The translations under genes and the position numbers were made by a program. A model generated the notes under the pieces. That model was not told where the DNA came from. It made no database searches and was given only the letters and a program-made list of their open reading frames with translations. From contig CAVPGV010000020.1 of assembly GCA_963704075.1 (NCBI GenBank), forward strand, positions 1 through 64,000: DNA of 64,000 bases. The letters are read 5' to 3'. Positions 1 to 8,656 of this stretch are shown piece by piece. The DNA comes from JADKAV01 sp963704075 (lineage in GTDB: Bacteria > Actinomycetota > Actinomycetes > S36-B12 > UBA10799). The first letter of the stretch is position 1. Each line of letters begins with the position of its first letter.

Positions 1-66
1 CTGATCAGGGTATTGTTCTGCGCATTCGTGCCAAGCATCCGCGCCGAGGATGCCGAAGGGGTTGTT

Positions 67-1491
67 GTGAAGCGTTTGTGGGGGTTCGTGTTCGTGCCGG
101 TGCTGCTGCTGGGGATTCTGGCAGGTGGGCCGCCGGCGGTGGCCGCGTCCGGGCCTGCCCCCTGGCAGCCCGGTGACCCGGTGTTCAACCCGCCGCGTGC
201 CACCCTGCCGGTGGTCGGGGTGAACTACCACCCGATGTGGTCGTCGATGACCACCTCCGCGCGCGCGGACGTCCTGGACGCACTGCAGGGCGCGGGCACC
301 CAATGGGTACGCATCGACGTGGCCTGGGGCACCATCCAACCGAACAACGCCACCAGCTATGACAGCTACGGGGTGGCACAGGTCGACACCCGGATCAAGG
401 AGATCCGTGCCCGCGGCATGAAAGTCCTGATGATGTTCTACTGGGCCCCGGCCTGGTCTTCGGGCAGCACCGAGAAGAACGGCCGGCCCGGCAAACCCAG
501 CGACTACGCCCGGGCCGCGGCCTGGGTCGCCGACCGCTACGACGGCACCACCTCCCCGGACCTGAAGATCGACGCCATGGAACTGTGGAACGAACCCGAC
601 CTGGACAGCTTCTGGTCACCGGCCCCGGCCAACACCCGCATCTCCGATTTCGCGGCCCTGATCAAGGCCGCCGGACCGGCCATCAAGAACGCCAACCCGG
701 ACCTGACCGTGGTGGTCGGCGCCCCGGCCAGCGTGGACACCGACTGGTACACCGAGTTCTACACAACCCCCGGCATCGTCGGCACCTACGACGCACTGGG
801 CGTGCACCCCTACCAGTCCCCCGGTGATGCCCCACCGAGCGCCTACGACCCCCGGTACGGCAAGTACTACCTCAAACACATCCCCGCCCTGTCCGACCTC
901 ATGGCCACCCACAACGACCCCGCCCGCATCTGGGCCACCGAATTCGGCTGGTCCACCCACCCCAACACCCCCACCACCCCCAACTACCAGCGCGGGGTGA
1001 CCAAGAAGGCTCAGGCCCGTTTCCTGTTGAAGGCGACCAGGCTGATGGCGTCGTATCCGCGGGTGCAGGCCGCGTTCTGGTATAACATCCGCGAGACCGA
1101 CATCGGCGACACCCACTTCGACAGCTACGGCCTCACCACCCTGAGCAACACCCCCAAAACGGCCTACTACGCCTTCAAATGCGTCAACACCACCATCTGC
1201 GGCAAGGCACCGTCCACGGCACAACGATTGCCCCGCCTGCGTGCGAAAGTCGCCAGCCAAGGCCGCACGGTCGTCGTACGCGGTCGGCTACGGACCACAG
1301 TGCCGCTCAAACAGGCAGGCCAACGTATCCGGGTGTGCACGCGCGGCGGACAGATGTGCGTCCAGCAGCGCACGAACAGGCGGGGGATCGTGAGGGTCCG
1401 CCTGGCCCGGACCGCCCGTTCGATGACGCTGCGGGTGAGCCACCGCGGTCCGACGCACATCACCGCCGCGCCCGTTACGGTCACGGCATGA
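67..1491 (+). CDS. Secreted clan GH-A glycoside hydrolase, copy 1
   Basis: This is a predicted exported polysaccharide hydrolase of 474 residues. A GTG start at 67, preceded by AAGGGG, gives a signal peptide (MKRLWGFVFVPVLLLGILAG, cleavage near PAVAA). An ATG further upstream in the same frame would spoil the signal peptide. The catalytic barrel carries ELWNEPD with the probable acid/base Glu at about residue 176, and ATEFGWS with the probable nucleophile Glu at about 292, the arrangement of GH5/GH39-like enzymes. The last 95 residues are a basic, probably beta-rich domain not shared with the next gene. The gene is intact and is followed by a near-identical tandem copy. The substrate is unknown; the clan assignment rests on motifs only. 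Confidence 0.82.
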   Translation: MKRLWGFVFVPVLLLGILAGGPPAVAASGPAPWQPGDPVFNPPRATLPVVGVNYHPMWSSMTTSARADVLDALQGAGTQWVRIDVAWGTIQPNNATSYDSYGVAQVDTRIKEIRARGMKVLMMFYWAPAWSSGSTEKNGRPGKPSDYARAAAWVADRYDGTTSPDLKIDAMELWNEPDLDSFWSPAPANTRISDFAALIKAAGPAIKNANPDLTVVVGAPASVDTDWYTEFYTTPGIVGTYDALGVHPYQSPGDAPPSAYDPRYGKYYLKHIPALSDLMATHNDPARIWATEFGWSTHPNTPTTPNYQRGVTKKAQARFLLKATRLMASYPRVQAAFWYNIRETDIGDTHFDSYGLTTLSNTPKTAYYAFKCVNTTICGKAPSTAQRLPRLRAKVASQGRTVVVRGRLRTTVPLKQAGQRIRVCTRGGQMCVQQRTNRRGIVRVRLARTARSMTLRVSHRGPTHITAAPVTVTA

Positions 1492-1635
1492 GGATCAGCG
1501 TCCGTCCGCACCGGTAGCCGATCCACCGGGGACACCACCGAGGCTGGCCGCTCCGACCCATGCGTTGTCACCCGATCGGGTCACGCCGACCGTCGACCTG
1601 GCCAGGACATCCGCGGGGATGCCGAAGGGGTTGTT

Positions 1636-3667
1636 GTGAAGCGTTTGTGGGGGTTCGTGTTCGTGCCGGTGCTGCTGCTGGGGATTCTGGCAGGTGGGCC
1701 GCCGGCGGTGGCCGCGACCGGCCCGGCGCCCTGGCAGCCCGGTGATCCGGTGTTCAACCCGCCGTCGTGCCAGCCTGCCGGTGGTCGGGGTGAACTACCA
1801 CCCGATGTGGTCGTCGATGACCACCTCCGCGCGCGCGGACGTCCTGGACGCACTGCAGGGCGCGGGCACCCAATGGGTACGCATCGACGTGGCCTGGGGC
1901 ACCATCCAACCGAACAACGCCACCAGCTATGACAGCTACGGGGTGGCACAGGTCGACACCCGGATCAAGGAGATCCGTGCCCGCGGCATGAAAGTCCTGA
2001 TGATGTTCTACTGGGCCCCGGCCTGGTCCTCGGGAACCACCGAGAAGAACGGCCGACCCGGCAAACCCAGCGACTACGCCCGGGCCGCGGCCTGGGTCGC
2101 CGACCGCTACGACGGCACCACCTCCCCGGACCTGAAGATCGACGCCATGGAACTGTGGAACGAACCCGACCTGGACAGCTTCTGGTCACCGGCCCCGGCC
2201 AACACCCGCATCTCCGATTTCGCGGCCCTGATCAAGGCCGCCGGACCGGCCATCAAGAACGCCAACCCGGACCTGACCGTGGTGGTCGGCGCCCCGGCCA
2301 GCGTGGACACCGACTGGTACACCGAGTTCTACACAACCCCCGGCATCGTCGGCACCTACGACGCACTGGGCGTGCACCCCTACCAGTCCCCCGGCGACGC
2401 CCCACCGAGCGCCTACGACCCCCAGTACGGCAAGTACTACCTCAAACACATCCCCGCCCTGTCCGACCTCATGGCCACCCACAACGACCCCGCCCGCATC
2501 TGGGCCACCGAATTCGGCTGGTCCACCCACCCCAACACCCCCACCACCCCCAACTGGCAGAAGGGCGTGACACGGGAGCAACAGGCGGACTACCTGCTCG
2601 AGGCCGTCGAGCTGATGGGCTCCTACCCGCGGGTCGAAGCCGCGTTCTGGTACAACATCCGCGAGACCGACATCGGCGACACCCACTTCGACAGCTACGG
2701 CCTCACCACCCTGAGCAACACCCCCAAAACGGCCTACTACGCCTTCAAATGCGTCAACACCACCATCTGCGGGCCCGAAGCTCCGACCGTTCCGGCGACG
2801 CCGGCGGGATTCACCGCGACCCCCACCGGCCCGAGCACGGTGGCCCTCAGATGGGAGAGATCGCTGGGTGCGGACTCTTACACCGTGCTGCGCGATGAGG
2901 TCCGGATAGCCTCTGTGAACGACCAGTTCTTCGACGACACCGGTCTCAGCGCCGGCACCACGTACAGGTACGCAGTCATAGCCGTCAACGCCGCGGGCGC
3001 CAGCCAACCCGCCGAGCTGGAAACCACGATTCCAGCGCCAGCACCCACCGACCCGCCAGCACCCACCGACCCGCCAGCACCCACCGACCCGCCAGCACCC
3101 ACCGACCCGCCAGCACCCACCGACCCGCCAGCACCCACCGACCCGCCAGCACCCACCGACCCGCCAGCACCCACCGACCCGCCAGCACCCACCGACCCGC
3201 CAGCACCCACCGACCCGCCAGCACCCACCGACCCGCCAGCACCCACCGACCCGCCAGCACCCACCGACCCGCCAGCACCCACCGACCCGCCAGCACCCAC
3301 CGACCCGCCAGCACCCACCGACCCGCCAGCACCACCCGCCAGGCCCACGGGTTTGACCGTGAGCGAGGTCCAGTCAAGCAGCGTTCGCCTGGCCTGGACC
3401 GCGGTACCCGGAGCCGATTCCTACACCGTGCGTCGCAATGGCAGGACGATCGGCTCCACGTCGACACCCGGTTTCACGGATGTGGGCCTTCGCAGGTCCA
3501 CCCGATATGCCTATACCGTCACAGCCGTCGGCCCGGGCGGTTCGAGCCGCGCCAGTCGTACCGTCAGGGTGAGGACTTCGTCAGCGCGTTCACAGGCCGT
3601 AAGGCTCACGACCGCGGGTACGTTGATCGGGCTTCAGGGCCGGGCGAAGGGCTGCCGGACCGCCTGA
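1636..3667 (+). CDS. Secreted GH-A glycoside hydrolase with two FN3 domains, copy 2 (frameshifted)
   Basis: This is a tandem paralogue of the preceding gene, nearly identical in DNA over the signal peptide and most of the barrel. The same GTG start and signal peptide begin at 1636. One extra T at 1765, compared with copy 1, moves the signal peptide out of frame with the catalytic domain. The rest is open to 3667. After the barrel (NEP and EFGW motifs kept) come a fibronectin type III-like domain (about 2785-3025), a linker of 16 APTDPP repeats, and a second FN3 domain (about 3340-3570). Such linkers commonly tether hydrolases to substrate or cell surface. The frameshift may be a sequencing error; if real, no secreted enzyme would be made. 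Confidence 0.75.
3041..3328 (+). repeat. Perfect 16-copy 18-bp coding tandem repeat
   Basis: The unit GCACCCACCGACCCGCCA occurs 16 times without any visible substitution and encodes APTDPP, a Pro/Thr linker between two FN3 domains. Identity at silent positions points to recent expansion or ongoing slippage, so copy number probably varies between strains and may be misassembled. Confidence 0.95.
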
Positions 3668-3789
3668 TCGGAAACCCATCCACCCGATGGTTTCGTAGGA
3701 CGATTCCGACCCTAGGTACTCCGACCCATCCACCACCTATTGAGCGACTGGGCCCACGACACCTGCCCTTCGTGATCATCGGAGCAGGG

Positions 3790-3795
3790 GATACT
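3790..3795 (+). promoter_or_regulatory. Candidate -10 box for leaderless GH copy 3
   Basis: GATACT lies 7 nt upstream of the GTG at 3803, the spacing expected when transcription starts at the start codon. No clear -35 or ribosome binding site is seen. Confidence 0.4.
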
Positions 3796-3802
3796 GGGAA
3801 CT

Positions 3803-4914
3803 GTGAGGCCTTTGGGCGCCGTCCTGCTGGCGCTGGCAGTGCTCACCGGGTGTTCCGGTGGTACGTCGCTGCAGCCCTGGGCGCCCGGTGATCCGGTCGT
3901 CAGTGCCCCCACTCGACAACCACCGATCGTGGGAGTGACGTACCACCCGACCTGGTCCGAGATGACGGACGCCCGACGCGCGCACGTCCTCGACCAATTG
4001 GTCCAGGCGGGTGTCACCTGGCTGAGGGTCGATGTCTCCTGGAAGGAGTTCCAGCCCGACAGTTCGGCGGATTTTGATGACGACGCGATCGCCGCGTTCG
4101 ACAAGAGGCTGGCAGAGATCGGCAGTCGCGGTTTCAAGATCCTGCTCATGTTCTACTGGGCACCTGTCTGGGCCAGTGGCTCCGAGGCGATGAATGGAAG
4201 ACCGTCGGCCCCCGCGTTCGCGCAGGCCACTGGCTGGCTGGTGGACAGGTGGGGCGAGCAACTCTCAGCTCTGGAGGTCTGGAACGAACCGGACACTGAG
4301 CGGTTCTGGGATCCGCGACCCGAGCGAACGCGGGTGACTGACTTCACCGACATGGTGATCCAGGCGTCGCGGGCGGCGAAGTCCGTCCGGCCCGACTTGC
4401 CGGTGATAGTCGGCGGTACCAGCAGGATCGACACGCAGTGGTGGGCGCAGGTTCTGTCGTCGCCGGACTTGGCGGCCAGCGTCGACGCCATCGCCGTCCA
4501 CCCCTACACGGTGCCGTCGGATCTGAGCCCGCGTGCACCGGACACCGGCAAGCCCTGGCGCGTCAAATACCTGCGGTCACTGGTGGAACTGCTCGACCGA
4601 GCAGAACCTGTCCACCATGCCGATATGGATCACGGAATTCGGCTGGTCCACCGGCCAGACCTCGCAACCGGCCGCGTACGAGCGTGCCGTGAGCGAGTCT
4701 CAGCAGGCAACGTACCTGACGCAGGCTCTGGAGGAGTTCGCCCGCTTTCCCCAGGTGCGGGCGGCCTTCTGGTACACCGACGTGGACCATCAGACACCTG
4801 ACCTTCACCAGAACGGATTCGGCCTGATGAGGACGGACGGATCCCGCAAGCCCTCGTACTACTCGATGAAATGCGCAGCCTCGGGCGTCTGCGGGCCCAA
4901 AGCGCGGCTCCTAG
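3803..4914 (+). CDS. Glycoside hydrolase lipoprotein, diverged paralogue (frameshifted)
   Basis: This is a third, diverged member of the local hydrolase family. The GTG start at 3803 gives a lipoprotein signal (MRPLGAVLLALAVLTGC, lipobox LTGC), so this copy is probably membrane-anchored rather than free. Matching blocks include VGVTYHPTWSEM, LEVWNEPD (acid/base Glu) and ITEFGWSTG (nucleophile Glu). The frame moves by +1 near 4600, after LLDRAEP; the next frame continues with TMPIWITEFGW through YYSMKCAASGVCG, matching the end of the barrel in copies 1 and 2. The true stop is uncertain. The frame stays open to 5456, deep into ribF on the other strand, which is unlikely, so I end it at a TAG one frame over (4912-4914). 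Confidence 0.6.
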
Positions 4915-4968
4915 CTCAGCATCCGGGCTGCGCTCGCCTGAACGGCAGCGTGGAGTCGAACTGGGATC

Positions 4969-4998
4969 GGGAGTCGAAAGGACGGCCGTACGACTCCC
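4969..4998. terminator. Hairpin between GH copy 3 and ribF
   Basis: GGGAGTCG (4969-4976) pairs perfectly with CGACTCCC (4991-4998) around a 14-nt loop. It lies between the convergent 3' ends of the hydrolase gene and ribF and could terminate either transcript. There is no T-tract, so intrinsic termination is uncertain. Confidence 0.4.
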
Positions 4999-5015
4999 CG
5001 ATGCGAGGGGACCCG

Positions 5016-5895
5016 TCAGTTCACGCCATGATCCGGCGCGTGCGATTCAACGTCAGCATTCATCTGGGCCACCAACTGCTCGACCCCGTCGAAGGCCAGC
5101 GTGTCCCGCAGGCGCTGGGTGAAGCCGACCCGGAGGCGCTGGCCGTACAGATCCCCGTCGAAGTCGAGCAGGTACGCCTCGACGGTCCGCCGCGCGCCGT
5201 CGAAAGTGGGGTTCGTGCCGACGCTGATGGCGGCGATGTGCGAACGATCGCCGACCGCGGCCGTGCCGGCGTAGACCCCGTCCGCGGGTACGGCGGCCAG
5301 TCGGTGATGTGCGATGTTCGCGGTGGGGAACCCGAGGTCCCGTCCGCGCTTCTGACCGGCTTCCACGACACCTTCCACCTCGGGGCTGCGGCCCAGCATG
5401 CCCGCGGCCAGCGCGACGTCGCCGACGGCCACCGCCGACCGGATGCGGGTGGATGACATCGGCTGCTGGTCGCCCACCAGGGAGTATTCGTCGACGCTCA
5501 GGCCACCGGACCGCAGAGTGTCCGCCGAGCCCGCGGCCTTGTGGCCGAAGCGGAAGCCGTGTCCGATGACGACGTGCTCGGCCTTCAACCGCTTGCTGCA
5601 ACACGTTCTCCACGAACTGGTCAGCACTCATCGCGGCCATGTGCGCATCGAACGCCAACACTTCCACGTGGTCGATACCCAGTGCTCGGATCAGGTCCAC
5701 CCGACGGTCGATCTCACACAGTCTGGTGGGAGCGACGTCCGGGCGCAGGACTTCCAGGGGGTTCGGGTCGAACGTGACTGCAATGGAGCGCAGACCGTTG
5801 GCGCGAGCGATCTCCACGCAGTGTCCGATCAGCGCCTGGTGGCCGAGATGGACACCGTCGAAGACACCGATCGTCACCACTGAATGCGTGTCCAC
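5016..5895 (-). CDS. ribF: Bifunctional riboflavin kinase / FAD synthetase (frameshifted)
   Basis: RibF phosphorylates riboflavin to FMN and adenylylates FMN to FAD in the cytoplasm. The N-terminal nucleotidyltransferase half has IGVFDGVHLGHQALI; the C-terminal kinase half has the GFPTANI motif and ends near QLVAQMNADVESHA. The length after frame repair is about 292 residues, normal for the family. The GTG start at 5895 lies 4 nt after the truB stop, as in the usual truB-ribF pair. One extra base near 5590 (between NVLQQ and RLKAEHVV) breaks the frame; removing it restores the family sequence, so this is probably a sequencing error. It is the last gene of the long rimP-nusA-infB operon. Confidence 0.9.
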
Positions 5896-5899
5896 GCAA

Positions 5900-6794
5900 C
5901 TACCTTGTCAGAGACCCATGGTCGGTCGGCGAGGGCGTGGGGGCGTTGACCTCGATGCGAGTTCGTCCACCATCGATGCTGACCACCGACACCCAGTTGC
6001 CATCCGCGTCCATCACCACATAGGTGCCATCGGGTTCGTCGAGCGAGAGCTTGCGCCCGTTTCGCAGCGCTGAGGCCACGTCGTCGTCAACCGTCACCGT
6101 GGGCATCAGCCTGGACACGACTGTCTCGATTGGCACTACCGGCGGCGGCTCCTCGCCCAACTCCGCGCACTCCCCCACCCCGATCGGGCCGATCGCGGTC
6201 CGTCGAAGAGCGATGAGGTGTCCTGCGCTTCCCACGGCCGCACCCAGGTCCCGGGCCAGCGCACGGATGTATGTACCGGAACTGCAGTCCACGACGACGT
6301 CGATGTCCACCGCACGGTCCTCGATACGAGGCGACCCGAGCATCTCGAAGCGGTGAGACGCTGACCGGCCGGGGCTGTAGTTCGACCTCCTCCCCCGCAC
6401 GCACCCGAGCGTACGAGCGCACGCCGTCGACTTTGATCGCGGAGACCGCACTGGGCACCTGCTGGATGTCTCCGGTCAGTGCGGTGATCGCTGTGGACAG
6501 TCCTGCCGGATCCCATTCCCACCCGGGGGTCGCCACGACCTCACCTTCGGCGTCATCGGTCAGCGTGCCGACACCGAGCTGGATGGTGGCCTCGTACGTC
6601 TTGGGCTGGCCTTGCACGAAACGCAGAAGCCGGGTGGCGTGGCCTAGACCGACCACGAGCACACCGGTGGCCATCGGATCCAGCGTTCCGGCGTGACCGA
6701 CGCGGCGCTGGCCGTAGAGCCGCCGCAGCCGGCCGACCACATCGTGGCTGGTCCAGCCCTGCGGCTTGTCGATCAGCGCGAAACCGGAGATCAC
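5900..6794 (-). CDS. truB: tRNA pseudouridine(55) synthase (frameshifted)
   Basis: TruB makes pseudouridine 55 in the T-loop of tRNAs. The catalytic block HAGTLDPMATGVLVVG is present, with the catalytic Asp in the LDP triplet, preceded by the conserved LIDKPQGWTSHD. The GTG at 6794 is chosen because it gives the usual N-terminus (ISGFALIDKP) and has AGGG upstream; a longer open frame upstream has no family resemblance. An extra base near 6357 interrupts the frame between RPVSV and HRFEMLG. After repair the protein is about 297 residues. It sits between nrnA and ribF. Confidence 0.9.
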
Positions 6795-6863
6795 GGCCGC
6801 GGAGCCCTGGCAAGCGATCGAGTGTTGCGCTGTTGCGTCACCGTGAGCGCCCAGTGTTGCGCG

Positions 6864-6895
6864 GTTGCTGGATTCGACCCTCTCGAACCAGCAAC
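6864..6895. repeat. Hairpin in the nrnA-truB spacer
   Basis: GTTGCTGG (6864-6871) pairs with CCAGCAAC (6888-6895), and inside it TTCGA pairs with TCGAA (6873-6877 / 6883-6887) with a one-base bulge and a CCCTC loop. It lies in the 137-bp spacer between nrnA and truB, where the operon is otherwise tightly packed. It could be an attenuator, a processing site or a mobile hairpin remnant. There is no U-tract. Confidence 0.5.
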
Positions 6896-6931
6896 GGTGC
6901 AACAGTCGAGCCCGAAGAAGGCGAACGGCTC

Positions 6932-7900
6932 TCACGCCAGGGCCAGCAGGAAGGAGGCCAGCGTCGCATCCGCATCGTGGGACCCGGTGAAACCCGCCGC
7001 CATCCGGTGACCGCCGCCTCCCAAGGCAGTGCATACCGCTGCGACGTCCACCGCCCCGTTCGACCGCGTCGAAACGCGCCACACCCCGGTGTCGTCCTGT
7101 TTGAACACGACCGCGACATCCGCTTCGTCGACCGTGCGGACGACGTCGATCAGCGACTCGACCGCGGTGAAAGCCACCCCGTGTCGCTCACGTTCGGCGA
7201 TACCGATCCGGGCCACAGCCACCCACAATCCGCCGACCTCCACCAGTTCCAGCGAATTGACGGCCTCGGCCTGCAGCGCGAGGAATCCGATCGACTTGGT
7301 GTCGAACATGATCCGGGCGATACCGGCGAAGTCGATGCCGATCTCCATCAGCCTGGCGCCCACCCGCAGGGTGTGCGGGCGTGGTGGCGGCGTAGCGGAA
7401 GGAACCGGTGTCGGAACTGATCGCGGCATACAGGCACGCGGCAATGTCCGGGGTGAGGTCGACCCCGAGCGCGTCGATCAGTTCGAGGGCGAGCATGCCG
7501 GTGGCCGGCACGTCCGGCGTCGACCACGTTGATCCCGGCAAAGGGAACGAAACTGGCGTGATGATCCACCGCGATGAATGTCTGCGCCGCCTGGCCGACC
7601 GGCAGCAATCGCCCGATCCGATCCCCCGAGGAGGCATCCATCGAGATGACCACGTCCGGTGCGGTCACCGATTCGGGAGCGACCACGAGGTCCTGACCGG
7701 GCAGGAAGCAGTAATCCGGCAGGAACCTCGAAGGGCTCGTCGGGGAACGTCACCTGGACATCGCGGCCGAGACTGCGCAGGGCCATGCCGGTCGCCAGCG
7801 CGGAGCCGAGCGCGTCCGCATCCGGATTGACGTGGCCCACCAGCAGGACACGGCGGGCCTCGGACAGGGCGGCCAGTACCGGCGCCCAGCGGTGACTCAT
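6932..7900 (-). CDS. nrnA: DHH-family bifunctional oligoribonuclease / pAp phosphatase (three frame breaks)
   Basis: This DHH/DHHA1 phosphoesterase degrades nanoRNA and dephosphorylates pAp. N-terminal metal-binding motifs are GHVNPDADALGSALA and VISMDASSG, with the defining DHH in AVDHHASFVP. The C-terminal DHHA1 part ends GGGGHRMAAGFT. The ATG at 7900 overlaps the rbfA stop by 4 nt. Three extra bases (near 7722, 7520 and 7368) split it into four frames, yet each piece joins exactly to the next when one base is removed; repaired length is about 321 residues. The position between rbfA and truB is standard for Actinomycetota. The frame breaks look technical rather than biological. Confidence 0.85.
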
Positions 7901-8349
7901 GAGGAGGGCTCGTCCCCGGCGGATTCATCGGACTCGTCGTCGGACTTGTACGGATCCGGATCACCGGCGAACGTCGCGCCGGAAGCCATCCCGGCCAATT
8001 CCGCGTCGCGCTCGCGGGCCTCCCGCAGCAGGTCCTCGATATGGGCGGCGTTCTCCGGCACCGCGTCGGCGACGAAAGCCAGGGTGGGCGTGAACTTGAT
8101 CCCGGTCTGCTTGCCGACTTCGCTGCGGATCACACCCGTCGCGGAGGCCAGTGCGGCGGCGCTCGCCTCCCGCTCCAGCGGGTCCCCGAGCACGGTGTAG
8201 AACACGGTGGCCTCGCGCAGATCGCCGGTCACGCGCACACCGGTGACCGTCACGAACCCGAGCCGCGGGTCCTTGATGCGACGTTCCAGCATCTCGGCCA
8301 CGATCACCTGGATGCGCTCGGCGAGGCGTCGGGCACGTTGTTCGGACAT
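7897..8349 (-). CDS. rbfA: 30S ribosome-binding factor A
   Basis: RbfA binds the immature 30S subunit near the 16S rRNA 5' end and helps late maturation. This 150-residue protein has the family's N-terminal ARRLAERIQVIVAEMLERRIKDPRLG, which includes the RIKDPRLG motif, and the KH-like core with VTVTGVRVTGDLREATVFYTV. An acidic C-terminal tail (DPYKSDDESDESAGDE) is extra, as in many actinobacteria. The frame is intact. Its start overlaps the DUF503 stop (TGATG) and its stop overlaps the nrnA start, so the genes are probably translationally coupled. Confidence 0.93.
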   Translation of the reverse strand: MSEQRARRLAERIQVIVAEMLERRIKDPRLGFVTVTGVRVTGDLREATVFYTVLGDPLEREASAAALASATGVIRSEVGKQTGIKFTPTLAFVADAVPENAAHIEDLLREARERDAELAGMASGATFAGDPDPYKSDDESDESAGDEPSS

Positions 8350-8643
8350 CAGAACTCCTCATCGCTGACATAAGTGCGGCGGGCATCGACGAACTCGACG
8401 TGAGGTTCGGACTCCACCCACCTCTGACACGTGTCCAGGACATCGCGGCAGTGCGCCATGTCCGGCGACACCACCGCGACCCCCACCTGTGTCCTGCCCA
8501 CCAGGTCCAAGTGTCCCGGCTTCGGCTGCCGTCACCCCGAACTCCCGGCGCAGGTGGGCGATCAGGGGACGGACGACCGCCCGCTTCTCCTTCAAGGAGC
8601 GGGAATGCAGCAACACGTCCACGGACATGACTCCTGCGTACAC
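8349..8643 (-). CDS. DUF503 family protein (YlxP-like, frameshifted)
   Basis: This is a small conserved protein of unknown function that usually lies between infB and rbfA. The GTG start at 8643 gives YAGVMSVDVLLHSRSLKEKRAVVRPLIAHLRREFGV, the typical DUF503 N-terminus. An extra base near 8510 breaks the frame. The continuation HLDLVGRTQVGVAVV and the C-terminus VEFVDARRTYVSDEEF are also typical and run into a TGA that overlaps the rbfA start. Repaired length is about 97 residues, normal for the family. It begins 13 nt after infB. Confidence 0.82.
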
Positions 8644-8656
8644 GCGTGCCCGCCGC

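Noticed and set aside
3041..3328. CRISPR-like regular repeat
   Set aside because: Units are contiguous without unique spacers and stay in coding frame.
2985..3467. Minus-strand frames through the APTDPP repeat (RWVLAG and GSVGAG repeats)
   Set aside because: They are translations of the repeat in other frames; the plus-strand FN3 context is decisive.
4530..5456. Continuation of the third hydrolase to 5456
   Set aside because: That would overlap ribF by 440 bp on the other strand and adds no domain-like sequence.
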